This document shows, piece after piece, positions 8,637 through 16,004 of a DNA stretch of 64,000 bases. The position numbers and the translations under genes were made by a program. Positions within the stretch are counted from its first letter, which is position 1. Every line of letters begins with the position of its first letter. The notes beneath the pieces are model-generated. The model did not search any database. It had not been told where the DNA came from and saw only the letters and a list, made by a program, of their open reading frames with translations. The DNA is from Marinobacterium sp. xm-d-530 (GTDB lineage: Bacteria; Pseudomonadota; Gammaproteobacteria; Pseudomonadales; Balneatricaceae), in the NCBI RefSeq assembly GCF_013283365.1, contig NZ_WBYM01000003.1:306838-370837 (forward strand). The letters are read 5' to 3'.

Positions 8637-9400
8637 GTAATCCAGATCTGGCTAGATTAGATGGAGTCAGTTTGCGCTTTGGCAATAAATCGGTACTCAA
8701 CAATGTGAACCTGCCACTGCATAACGACTGCATCACCACACTGATCGGACCCAACGGAGCGGGTAAATCATCGCTGGTAAAGGTGTTACTTGGACTGGTG
8801 AAACCGACCGAAGGCACTGTTTGGACGAAACCGAGCCTGCGCATCGGGTATATGCCGCAAAAAATTCAGATCGACCGGACACTACCATTAACGGTTAAAC
8901 GCTTTTTGCAGATTCCACATGGCTACAACCAAAACGACATCGAGGCTGCCTTAGCTTCGGTGGGTGCTGAACACCTGGTTGATTACTCGATTCATGATCT
9001 TTCCGGTGGTGAAATGCAGAGAACCCTTCTTGCTAGGGCTCTGTTAAGAAACCCCGATCTACTCGTGCTGGATGAGCCGGTTCAGGGTGTCGATATTAAT
9101 GGTCAAACCGAACTCTATCGGCTGATCACGGATATCCGTAAAGAGAGAAAGTGCGGTGTGTTAATGATTTCACACGATCTGCATCTGGTTATGTCATCGA
9201 CCGATCACGTCGTCTGTCTAAATAAGCATGTCTGCTGCTCGGGACACCCAGAAGCTGTCAGCGCAGACCCTGCCTACATAGAGTTGTTTGGTGCTTCTCA
9301 CGCGTCAACGCTGGCGCTCTATAATCACCATCACAACCACAGCCATGATATGCATGGTAACGTCGTTGAAGGTGACTGCTGTGGGGGTGATCATGCTTGA
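8633..9400 (+). CDS. znuC: ZnuC zinc ABC transporter ATPase
   Basis: A 255-aa ABC ATPase with Walker A GPNGAGKS at 39-46, signature LSGGEMQR, Walker B DLLVLDEP and a switch His in ISHDLH. It powers zinc import through ZnuB. The C-terminal 30 residues carry a His/Cys-rich tail ([10 protein letters not shown], then DCCGGDHA), likely to bind zinc. The start overlaps the zur stop (ATGA) and the end overlaps znuB by 8 bases, so the genes form a tight operon. Confidence 0.94.
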   Translation: MSNPDLARLDGVSLRFGNKSVLNNVNLPLHNDCITTLIGPNGAGKSSLVKVLLGLVKPTEGTVWTKPSLRIGYMPQKIQIDRTLPLTVKRFLQIPHGYNQNDIEAALASVGAEHLVDYSIHDLSGGEMQRTLLARALLRNPDLLVLDEPVQGVDINGQTELYRLITDIRKERKCGVLMISHDLHLVMSSTDHVVCLNKHVCCSGHPEAVSADPAYIELFGASHASTLALYNHHHNHSHDMHGNVVEGDCCGGDHA

Positions 9401-10181
9401 TTTCATCATCTATGCGTTGATTGCCGGCCTATCAGTCGCCATCGTTGCAGGCCCTTTAGGTGCATTTGTGGTGTGGCGCCGCATGGCCTACTTCGGTGAC
9501 ACCTTAGCTCACTCAGCTTTGCTCGGCATCGCGCTGGGCATTCTGTTTGATATCAACCTGAGCCTAGCCGTCGTGCTCTGCTGTGTAGCGCTGGCGCTTG
9601 GTTTAGTCGCAATGCAGCGCCAACACTGGATAGCCACCGATACTCTGTTAGGGATTATGGCGCACAGTGCGCTATCACTAGGTCTGGTCGCGATATCACT
9701 ACTGGATAACGTACGCATCGACCTTCAGGCCTACCTGTTTGGGGATCTATTAGCGATCACTCCCGAAGACCTTAAGTGGATTCTGTTGGGAGGTATAGCC
9801 GTCTTAGCCGCGATCTACTGGCTTTGGAAACCACTACTCGCCATCACTATTAACGAGGAGCTGGCCCAAGTAGAGGGGATACAGGTTGCTCGCTATAGAC
9901 TCGCCCTAATGCTGTTAATCGCCATGGTGATTGCTGGTGCTATGAAACTGGTTGGGGTGCTGCTTATTACCTCTCTTTTGATCATGCCGGCTGCAGCGGC
10001 GCGGCGTATGTCTGCCACGCCTGAACAGATGGCGATTTTTGCCAGTATGCTTGGGTCAGTCGCAGTCGTGGGAGGCATTGCGCTCTCTTGGTTCGCGGAC
10101 ACTCCAGCGGGCCCGAGTGTCGTTGTCTGCGCACTGGTGATCTTTTTGTTAATCTTCTTCGCACCCCGACCACGGGCATGA
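9393..10181 (+). CDS. znuB: ZnuB zinc ABC transporter permease
   Basis: A 262-aa, very hydrophobic membrane permease of the ABC-3 family. Conserved blocks include [24 protein letters not shown] near the N-terminus and [21 protein letters not shown] toward the C-terminus. The ATG at 9393, with GGGGGTGA just upstream, is the correct start; the same frame is open farther upstream inside znuC. It forms the membrane channel for ZnuA-delivered zinc, with ZnuC as its ATPase. Confidence 0.93.
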   Translation: MLDFIIYALIAGLSVAIVAGPLGAFVVWRRMAYFGDTLAHSALLGIALGILFDINLSLAVVLCCVALALGLVAMQRQHWIATDTLLGIMAHSALSLGLVAISLLDNVRIDLQAYLFGDLLAITPEDLKWILLGGIAVLAAIYWLWKPLLAITINEELAQVEGIQVARYRLALMLLIAMVIAGAMKLVGVLLITSLLIMPAAAARRMSATPEQMAIFASMLGSVAVVGGIALSWFADTPAGPSVVVCALVIFLLIFFAPRPRA

Positions 10182-11509
10182 TTCAACTGAATGATTGGAG
10201 CATGCATCAGCGTGTTTGGGCGCTGGCCTGGCCGATGCTGCTATCCAACATCACCGTTCCCCTTCTAGGCCTTGTCGATAGCGCCGTTGTCGGCCATTTG
10301 GATGATCCAAAGCATTTAGGGGCCGTGGCGATTGGTGCCACACTGTTTACCACTATCTACTGGGCGTTTGGATTCTTGCGAATGGGAACCACTGGGCTGA
10401 TTGCACAGGCTGTGGGACGCCAAGATGGCAATGCAAATAGGACCTTTTTAGCGCAAGCAACCCTGATCGCACTGGGGCTCGGCAGCCTTATGTGGCTCGC
10501 ACAAATCCCCATACTCACTTTGGGTTTAGAGTGGATGGGTGCCGATTCCGATGTCCACGAAACCGCTCGAAGCTATGCCGATATTCGTATCTACGGTGCT
10601 CCAGCGGCGCTGTTCAACTACGTTTTAGTGGGCTGGTTTGTCGGTAATCAAGATACACGCTCACCCCTGATCATTATGACCGTCGTCAACCTGACGAATC
10701 TTGTGTTAGATCTGCTGTTTGTGCTCGGTTTCGGCTGGGGCGCAGAGGGTGTAGCCAGTGCAACACTGATAGCTGAATACACCGGTGTGGTTCTCGGGTT
10801 ACTGCTGATGAAGCGTCATCTGAAGGTTATTGATGGCTCGATACTGCCAAACTCGTTGCGACAGCTGTCAGCCTATCGCGCGATTTTTACCGTGAATAAG
10901 TACCTATTTGTTCGGACCGCGTCACTGCTCTTTATGTTTGCTTTCTTCACCTCACAAGGTGCACGACTTGGCACGGATATACTGTCGGCTAATGCTCTGC
11001 TGTTGAACTTTTTGATGCTGATCTCGCACGCTCTCGATGGATTCGCCCACGCTGCTGAGGCGATCTGTGGTCGCTATGCAGGTGCCAAGGATCGTGACAA
11101 CTTCTACCGCGCCATGAAGAGTTCATCCCTCTGGTCCTTGTTGTTTGCGCTAGGGCTTACACTCACGTTTATGTTGGGAGGGCACTCTATTCTGAGCCTG
11201 ATGACCGACATTAAATCGGTATTGGATGTCGCACAGGACTATCTGATCTTTATCTGGGTGCTTCCATTGATCGCTGTATGGAGCTATTTCCAAGATGGTG
11301 TTCTTGTCGGTACGACTCAATCTAAAGCGATGCTACAGATCATGGTTGTCACTGTGTTTGGCACGTTTTTACCCCTCTGGTGGCTAACACAAGATCTAGG
11401 TAATACCGGCCTATGGTTATCATTCACCGCGGCATTTTTGGTCAGAGCATTGATGGGGTTCTGGATTTTCCACCGCTATAACCAGCGTGGGGTTTGGTTT
11501 AGGGCGTAA
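10178..11509 (+). CDS. MATE-family efflux transporter, DinF-like
   Basis: A 443-aa integral membrane protein with about twelve hydrophobic segments. The N-terminal block WPMLLSNITVPLLGLVDSAVVGHL, then GAVAIGATLFTTIYW and FLRMGTTGLIAQAVG, are those of DinF-type MATE exporters. These use proton or sodium gradients to expel cationic or oxidised compounds; the substrate is not predictable. The ATG at 10178 overlaps the znuB stop (ATGA), so the gene is probably the last cistron of the zur-znuCB operon, an arrangement that may be fortuitous rather than zinc-related. REP-like palindromes follow its stop. Confidence 0.88.
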   Translation: MIQLNDWSMHQRVWALAWPMLLSNITVPLLGLVDSAVVGHLDDPKHLGAVAIGATLFTTIYWAFGFLRMGTTGLIAQAVGRQDGNANRTFLAQATLIALGLGSLMWLAQIPILTLGLEWMGADSDVHETARSYADIRIYGAPAALFNYVLVGWFVGNQDTRSPLIIMTVVNLTNLVLDLLFVLGFGWGAEGVASATLIAEYTGVVLGLLLMKRHLKVIDGSILPNSLRQLSAYRAIFTVNKYLFVRTASLLFMFAFFTSQGARLGTDILSANALLLNFLMLISHALDGFAHAAEAICGRYAGAKDRDNFYRAMKSSSLWSLLFALGLTLTFMLGGHSILSLMTDIKSVLDVAQDYLIFIWVLPLIAVWSYFQDGVLVGTTQSKAMLQIMVVTVFGTFLPLWWLTQDLGNTGLWLSFTAAFLVRALMGFWIFHRYNQRGVWFRA

Positions 11510-11530
11510 TCCGATCCTTAATAACATTTG

Positions 11531-11602
11531 AGGCTGAAGGCCAGACACCGTTGCAACAAAACCCGCCACAAAGTCCCCGTGTCTGGCTTTCAGCCTGACA
11601 CG
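11531..11602. repeat. Inverted pair of REP-like palindromes
   Basis: Two copies of an imperfect palindrome occur in opposite orientation: AGGCTGAAGGCCAGACACCG at 11531-11550, and its reverse-complement form (GTGTCTGGCTTTCAGCCTGA within 11578-11602). They lie just after the MATE gene and can fold into a large hairpin. Related copies occur at 12315-12340 and 58281-58422. The arrangement resembles a BIME, but the family has not been checked genome-wide. Confidence 0.65.
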
Positions 11603-11707
11603 ACTATTTCTGCGTCACGGTTTGCCTGCGGCAATTCGTTCCTACAGTCGGACTCTTTTTAAAAAGTTGTATCAAACTGAAATAGTGATACCCTATCCGT
11701 ACTGACG

Positions 11708-11721
11708 TTTGTCATGACAAA
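11708..11721. promoter_or_regulatory. Palindromic operator candidate for the toxin-antitoxin pair
   Basis: TTTGTCATGACAAA is a perfect 14-bp palindrome ending 13 bases before the antitoxin ATG at 11735. Type II antitoxins commonly repress their own operon from such sites. It could overlap the ribosome binding region (ATCGAGG). Confidence 0.55.
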
Positions 11722-11734
11722 TATCGAGGTTTCT

Positions 11735-12019
11735 ATGGAAAGTCGAATTCAGTTCCGTGTTGATGAAGAGACAAAACAACTTGCGCAGAAAATGGCTGCA
11801 AGCCAAGGTCGAACTTTAAGTGATGCATGCCGAGAACTTACCGAACAACTTGCTGAAGAGCAGAGAAAGGTTGCTAATCAAGAAAGCTGGCTTGCCGATC
11901 AAATCAATGAAGCTTTTGCTCGATACGATGCCGGCAGTACTACTTTTTATACTGGAAATGATGCCGAGATCGAAATGGACAAGCGCAAAGCTAAAATCCG
12001 TGCGGCTAACAAAGCATGA
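11735..12019 (+). CDS. RelB/DinJ-like antitoxin
   Basis: A 94-aa protein with an N-terminal ribbon-helix-helix-like segment (MESRIQFRVDEETKQLAQKMA, then GRTLSDACRELTEQLAEE) and a charged C-terminal tail, as in RelB/DinJ antitoxins. The ATG at 11735 has GAGG at 7 bases upstream and is preferred to 11714. It should dimerise, bind the upstream palindrome and neutralise the toxin encoded next, whose start overlaps its stop by 4 bases. The pair lies between REP-like elements, consistent with a mobile stabilisation module. Confidence 0.82.
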   Translation: MESRIQFRVDEETKQLAQKMAASQGRTLSDACRELTEQLAEEQRKVANQESWLADQINEAFARYDAGSTTFYTGNDAEIEMDKRKAKIRAANKA

Positions 12020-12300
12020 TTCTATGGGAGCAAGAATCGCTTAATGATCGTGAGAAGATATTCGCCTATCTTTACCAATACAATCCCGAGGTGGCTGAGA
12101 AAACTGATGATTTAATCGTTAAGCAGGTTTCTAACCTCTTAGATCATCCTAAGTTGGGTATTAAACGAGAGGGAGTTCGCGGACGTCGGTTAATATTGCC
12201 AGAGCTTTCTTTGATTGTTGCATATGAAATCTCAGATCGAGGTATTCACATACTTAGAGTTCTGCATCAAAAGCAGCAGTTTCCTCACCTGTCTGTTTAA
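12016..12300 (+). CDS. RelE/ParE-superfamily toxin
   Basis: A 94-aa protein starting ILWEQESLNDREKIFAYL, with PKLGIKREGVRGRRLILPEL and a C-terminal IHILRVLHQKQQFP strand, matching the RelE/ParE toxin fold. The overlap with the antitoxin (ATGA at 12016-12019) is typical of this arrangement. RelE types cleave mRNA at the ribosome and ParE types poison gyrase; sequence reading alone does not settle which. The terminal HxKQQFP resembles the C-terminal strand of the YafQ/RelE side of the family. Confidence 0.85.
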   Translation: MILWEQESLNDREKIFAYLYQYNPEVAEKTDDLIVKQVSNLLDHPKLGIKREGVRGRRLILPELSLIVAYEISDRGIHILRVLHQKQQFPHLSV

Positions 12301-12314
12301 CCTGACCGTAATGT

Positions 12315-12340
12315 GGTGTCAGGCTGAAGGCCAGACACCG
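12315..12340. repeat. REP-like palindrome forming the end of tag
   Basis: GTGTCAGGCTGAAGGCCAGACACC is another copy of the imperfect palindrome seen at 11531-11602. The last codons and stop of the tag gene (minus strand) lie inside it, so the repeat supplies the C-terminal residues VWPSA. Confidence 0.65.
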
Positions 12341-12921
12341 GGGCATAAGTCGATGCAGCGCTGGTAGGCGGGGCAGGTCTCTAGGTGATCGTTGACGAAG
12401 CCGGTGGCCTGAAGGTAGGCGTAGACGATGGTTGAGCCGAAGAAGCGAACGCCACGTCTCTTTAGATCTTTCGCAATCTGCTTTGAGAGATCGGTTTCTG
12501 CAGGTATATCAGCTAACGTTTTGGGTCTATTTACGATCACTTTAGCATCCATAAATGACCACAAATAGTTAGCAAAACCACCGAACTCCTTAGAAATAGC
12601 CAGAAATTGCTTGGCATTATTAATAGAGGCTTCGATTTTGGCGCGATTACGAATGACTCTGGCATCAGCCAGCATCGCCTCTATCTCTTTCTCCCCAAAC
12701 TGAGCCACGAGCTCGGGTTCAAAATTACGATAGTGGTGACGGTAGCCTTGCCGTTTATTTAATACGGTGCGCCAGCTTAAACCCGCTTGTGCGGACTCTA
12801 GAACCATAAACTCAAACAGTGTTCGGTCATCAGTTCGCAGTAAACCCCACTCTTGGTCGTGGTAACGATGCTCTATCTCAGACTGACGTGCCCAGCCACA
12901 GATATCAGCATCTTGGCTCAC
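12319..12921 (-). CDS. tag: DNA-3-methyladenine glycosylase I
   Basis: A 200-aa Tag enzyme that excises 3-methyladenine from alkylated DNA. It begins with a GTG at 12921. The zinc-site residues are recognisable: Cys 8 in CGWAR, His 21 in YHDQEWG, and the C-terminal HLETC. FEFMVLESAQAGLSWRTVLNKR is the conserved helix-hairpin-helix region. The start lies one base after the yheV stop, so the two are co-transcribed. The final residues are encoded by a REP-like palindrome, suggesting the repeat replaced the original 3' end. Confidence 0.93.
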   Translation of the reverse strand: MSQDADICGWARQSEIEHRYHDQEWGLLRTDDRTLFEFMVLESAQAGLSWRTVLNKRQGYRHHYRNFEPELVAQFGEKEIEAMLADARVIRNRAKIEASINNAKQFLAISKEFGGFANYLWSFMDAKVIVNRPKTLADIPAETDLSKQIAKDLKRRGVRFFGSTIVYAYLQATGFVNDHLETCPAYQRCIDLCPGVWPSA

Positions 12922-12922
12922 G

Positions 12923-13204
12923 TCAGTGGTCCTTTTTCTGCAAATTAGGGTTAGTAAAGAACTGCAGCGGCTGAGCTTCTACTTCCGTTGCTGGCGTATT
13001 CTTTAACGGATCCACACCCTCTTTAGAGACTCGGGTCTCAAGCTCTTTGGGCTCTGGACGGCCGTCAAGGCGCATGCTGTCTTCAAACCCGCATTTAACA
13101 CATTCACGATACTCACGCTCTTCGTCGCGATACATTCGTGTACTATCCATAGCGGCACAGCGTGGACAGACAACACCGGCGACAAAGCGTTTAACTGGTT
13201 TCAT
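12923..13204 (-). CDS. yheV: YheV-family zinc-ribbon protein
   Basis: A 93-aa protein with N-terminal MKPVKRFVAGVVCPRC and a second pair CVKCGF, forming a predicted treble-clef or zinc-ribbon site (CPRC...CVKC). The C-terminal half is acidic and low in complexity. YheV-type proteins are small and uncharacterised and are commonly encoded beside prlC, as here, where prlC lies immediately upstream on the same strand. The function is unknown. Confidence 0.85.
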   Translation of the reverse strand: MKPVKRFVAGVVCPRCAAMDSTRMYRDEEREYRECVKCGFEDSMRLDGRPEPKELETRVSKEGVDPLKNTPATEVEAQPLQFFTNPNLQKKDH

Positions 13205-13222
13205 AGCAGCTCCTTCGCTTAA

Positions 13223-15253
13223 TTAAGCGGCAATACCTGAGTGGCGAAGCAAAGCATCCACTTCAGGTTCACGGCCACGGAACGCGACAAATAGCTCCAT
13301 TGGCTCTTTAGAGCCGCCCTTCTCAAGGATTTCAGTTCGGAAGGATGCACCAGTCTCCTGATTAAAGATACCCTCCTCTTCGAAACGCGAGAACGCGTCG
13401 GCCGATAGAACTTCAGCCCATTTATAGCTGTAGTAGCCGGCTGCATAGCCGCCTGCAAAGATGTGGCTAAAGCTGTGCTGGAAACGGTTGAATGCAGGTG
13501 GATTCAATACCGCCACCTGTTCACGAACACGGTTCAAAACAGACTGAACTGACGTTTGACCAGGCTCAAAATCACGATGAAGTATGAAATCGAACAGCGA
13601 AAACTCAAGCTGACGCACCATTAACATGCCCGATTGGAAATGCTTAGCCGAGAGCATGCGATTCAGCATATCTTCTGGCAGAGGCTCACCTGTCTCATGG
13701 TGGCCTGAGATCAGTGCCAGAGCTTCTGGCTCCCAACACCAGTTCTCCATGAACTGACTGGGCAGTTCGACAGCATCCCAGGCCACGCCATTAATTCCAC
13801 TGATATCGGCATGTTCCATTTGCGTCAGCATGTGATGCAGACCGTGGCCAAACTCGTGGAACAGTGTCGTTACTTCATCATGGGTTAGTAGCGCAGGCTG
13901 GCCCTCTAACGGCGCCGTGAAGTTACAGACTAGATACGCCACGGGCAGTTGAATATCACCATTGATGTTACGGCGAACACGACAGTCATCCATCCATGCA
14001 CCACCACGTTTACCGGCACGAGCAAATGGATCTAGGTAACAGTTTGCGAGTACCTGACCATCACGCTTCAACTCAAACAGTCGAACATCGTCATGGTAGG
14101 TATCAAACTCTTTCAGTTCAGTAACGCTGACACCAAAGAGGCGCTCGGTTACTGCGAACAGCCCATCCAACACTTTAGGGAGTGGGAAGTAGGGACGCAG
14201 CTCTTGCTGGGAAATGTTGAAGCGTTGCTGTTTCAGCTTCTCTGCATAGTAGGTGATATCCCAAGCTTGCAGATCGCTCATACCCTCTTCTGATTGAGCA
14301 AAAGCGGTCAGCTCTTCTAACTCTTTAGCGGCTTGAGGACGGCTTTTAGCTGCTAAGTCCTCAAGGAAGTTCACCACCTGATCGGTAGATTGAGCCATTT
14401 TAGTGGCCAGTGAATATTCCGCGTAATTGGTAAACCCAAGCAACTTCGCCAACTCAAGGCGCAGGGTCAGGATCTGCTCAATGAGATCGGTGTTATCCCA
14501 CTCACCCGCTTTTGGCCCCTGATCAGAAGCACGAGTCGCATAGGCCGTATAGAACTCTTCACGCAGCTGACGATTATCAGCCTGCAGCATCACGGCATGA
14601 TAAACAGGGAAGTCGAGTGTTAGCACCCAGCCCTCTAACTGTTCACTTTCAGCCGCCTGCTTAGCCGCTTCAAGGACATGATCGGGCAACCCAGCTAACT
14701 CGGTCTCATCGGTAATATGCTTGGTCCACCCCTGTGTCGCATCCAAGACGTTCTCAGAGAATTTAGTGGTCAATTCAGAGAGTTTTAGTTGAAGCTCGGC
14801 GTAACGTTTTTGCTGCTCTTCTGGCAAGCCAATACCCGCTAGACGGAAATCACGAAGTGAGTTAGTAATCACTTTCTTTTGAGCATCTGAAAGTTCAGAG
14901 AAGGCCGCACTTTGACTAAATTGTTCGTACGCTTCATAGAGTTTTTTATTCTGGCCAAGCTCAGTAAAGTATTCAGAGAGTTTAGGTAGGCAGGCGTTAT
15001 ACGCTTCGCGCATCTCGTCGGTATTCACCACAGCGTTGAGATGAGAGACCGGAGACCAGGCTTGAGCTAATTCATCATTTAGCTGTTCCAGTTCACCCAC
15101 TAAACTCTGCCAATCCATCAGTGGTTGTTCAGTCATCTTTGCAATACGCTCACGGTTACGCTGCAATAGCTCATCGACGGCGGGAACAACATGCTCAGGT
15201 TTGATGGTACTGAATTGTGGCAGTGAAGATGGTTCTAACAGTGGGTTACTCAT
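13223..15253 (-). CDS. prlC: Oligopeptidase A (M3 metallopeptidase)
   Basis: A 676-aa zinc metallopeptidase of family M3. The catalytic HEFGHGLHHML begins at His 466, and the downstream Glu ligand region is intact (GVAWDAVELPSQFMENWCWE). It degrades short peptides, including cleaved signal peptides, in the cytoplasm. The ATG at 15253 is preceded by CGGAGAGA, so I use it rather than 15271. It is upstream of yheV and tag on the same strand, likely as one operon (prlC-yheV-tag), and divergent from the gamma-carbonic anhydrase gene. Confidence 0.95.
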   Translation of the reverse strand: MSNPLLEPSSLPQFSTIKPEHVVPAVDELLQRNRERIAKMTEQPLMDWQSLVGELEQLNDELAQAWSPVSHLNAVVNTDEMREAYNACLPKLSEYFTELGQNKKLYEAYEQFSQSAAFSELSDAQKKVITNSLRDFRLAGIGLPEEQQKRYAELQLKLSELTTKFSENVLDATQGWTKHITDETELAGLPDHVLEAAKQAAESEQLEGWVLTLDFPVYHAVMLQADNRQLREEFYTAYATRASDQGPKAGEWDNTDLIEQILTLRLELAKLLGFTNYAEYSLATKMAQSTDQVVNFLEDLAAKSRPQAAKELEELTAFAQSEEGMSDLQAWDITYYAEKLKQQRFNISQQELRPYFPLPKVLDGLFAVTERLFGVSVTELKEFDTYHDDVRLFELKRDGQVLANCYLDPFARAGKRGGAWMDDCRVRRNINGDIQLPVAYLVCNFTAPLEGQPALLTHDEVTTLFHEFGHGLHHMLTQMEHADISGINGVAWDAVELPSQFMENWCWEPEALALISGHHETGEPLPEDMLNRMLSAKHFQSGMLMVRQLEFSLFDFILHRDFEPGQTSVQSVLNRVREQVAVLNPPAFNRFQHSFSHIFAGGYAAGYYSYKWAEVLSADAFSRFEEEGIFNQETGASFRTEILEKGGSKEPMELFVAFRGREPEVDALLRHSGIAA

Positions 15254-15331
15254 CGGTCTCTCCGAGATCAAAAACTCTATACGCTTTACTATACAATGGG
15301 GTGAGCGGATCAGTTATTCAAGGAATGCGAT

Positions 15332-15874
15332 ATGAAACTACGTCCTTTCAAAGGTATCACCCCAACCCTAGGTGATAAGGTCTTTGTTGACCCCAGTGCG
15401 GTTGTCATTGGGGATGTGGTGCTGGGTGATGACGCATCCGTTTGGCCGCTGACAGCGATCCGTGGCGATATGAACCATATTCGTATCGGCGCTCGCACCA
15501 ATGTTCAGGATGGGGCAATCCTGCACATCACTCATGCCAGCAGCTATAATCCTGACGGCTATCCGTTGATTATTGGCGATGAAGTGACCATCGGTCACAT
15601 GGCGATGCTGCACGGCTGCACCATAGGCAACCGTGTCCTGATTGGTATGTCAGCGACGGTAATGGATGGCGCAATCGTTGAAGATGATGTCGTTGTCGGT
15701 GCCGGCGCGCTTGTACCGCCAGGTAAGCGTCTAGAGAGTGGCAAGCTCTACATGGGCCGCCCTGCCAAAGCAGTTCGCGACTTAACCGAAAAAGAGATGA
15801 GCTACTTTAGCTACTCAGCCTCTAATTATGTGAAATTAAAGGATGAGCATCTAGCCGAGGATTGGGCAAATTAA
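15332..15874 (+). CDS. Gamma-carbonic anhydrase family protein (YrdA-like)
   Basis: A 180-aa left-handed beta-helix protein of hexapeptide repeats (for example VVIGDVVLGDDASVWP). The gamma-carbonic anhydrase pattern IRGDMNHIRIG and the three His ligands, in GAILHITH and IGHMAMLHGC, are present, so a trimeric zinc site is expected. YrdA and PaaY relatives have this form; actual carbonic anhydrase activity is not assured. Transcribed divergently from prlC. Confidence 0.88.
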   Translation: MKLRPFKGITPTLGDKVFVDPSAVVIGDVVLGDDASVWPLTAIRGDMNHIRIGARTNVQDGAILHITHASSYNPDGYPLIIGDEVTIGHMAMLHGCTIGNRVLIGMSATVMDGAIVEDDVVVGAGALVPPGKRLESGKLYMGRPAKAVRDLTEKEMSYFSYSASNYVKLKDEHLAEDWAN

Positions 15875-15880
15875 AAATTT

Positions 15881-15975
15881 GTTGGAGCTTTATTGAGCGA
15901 AGCGAAATGAGTCGATATCTCATCGTCTCCTCTGCGAGAAGACTCCAACAGGGGTCTGACCTGTGGTCTGACCCC
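15881..15975. repeat. Paired short inverted repeats in the intergenic gap
   Basis: GTTGGAG (15881-15887) pairs with CTCCAAC (15943-15949). Next to it is GGGGTCTGAC-CTGT-GGTCTGACCCC (15951-15975), which echoes GTGTCTGACCTTTAGTCTGAC at 58281. It lies between two convergent genes and may act in termination; no T-run was seen. Confidence 0.45.
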
Positions 15976-16004
15976 ACTCTAAGAAACGGCAGAGACTAAA
16001 TAGA

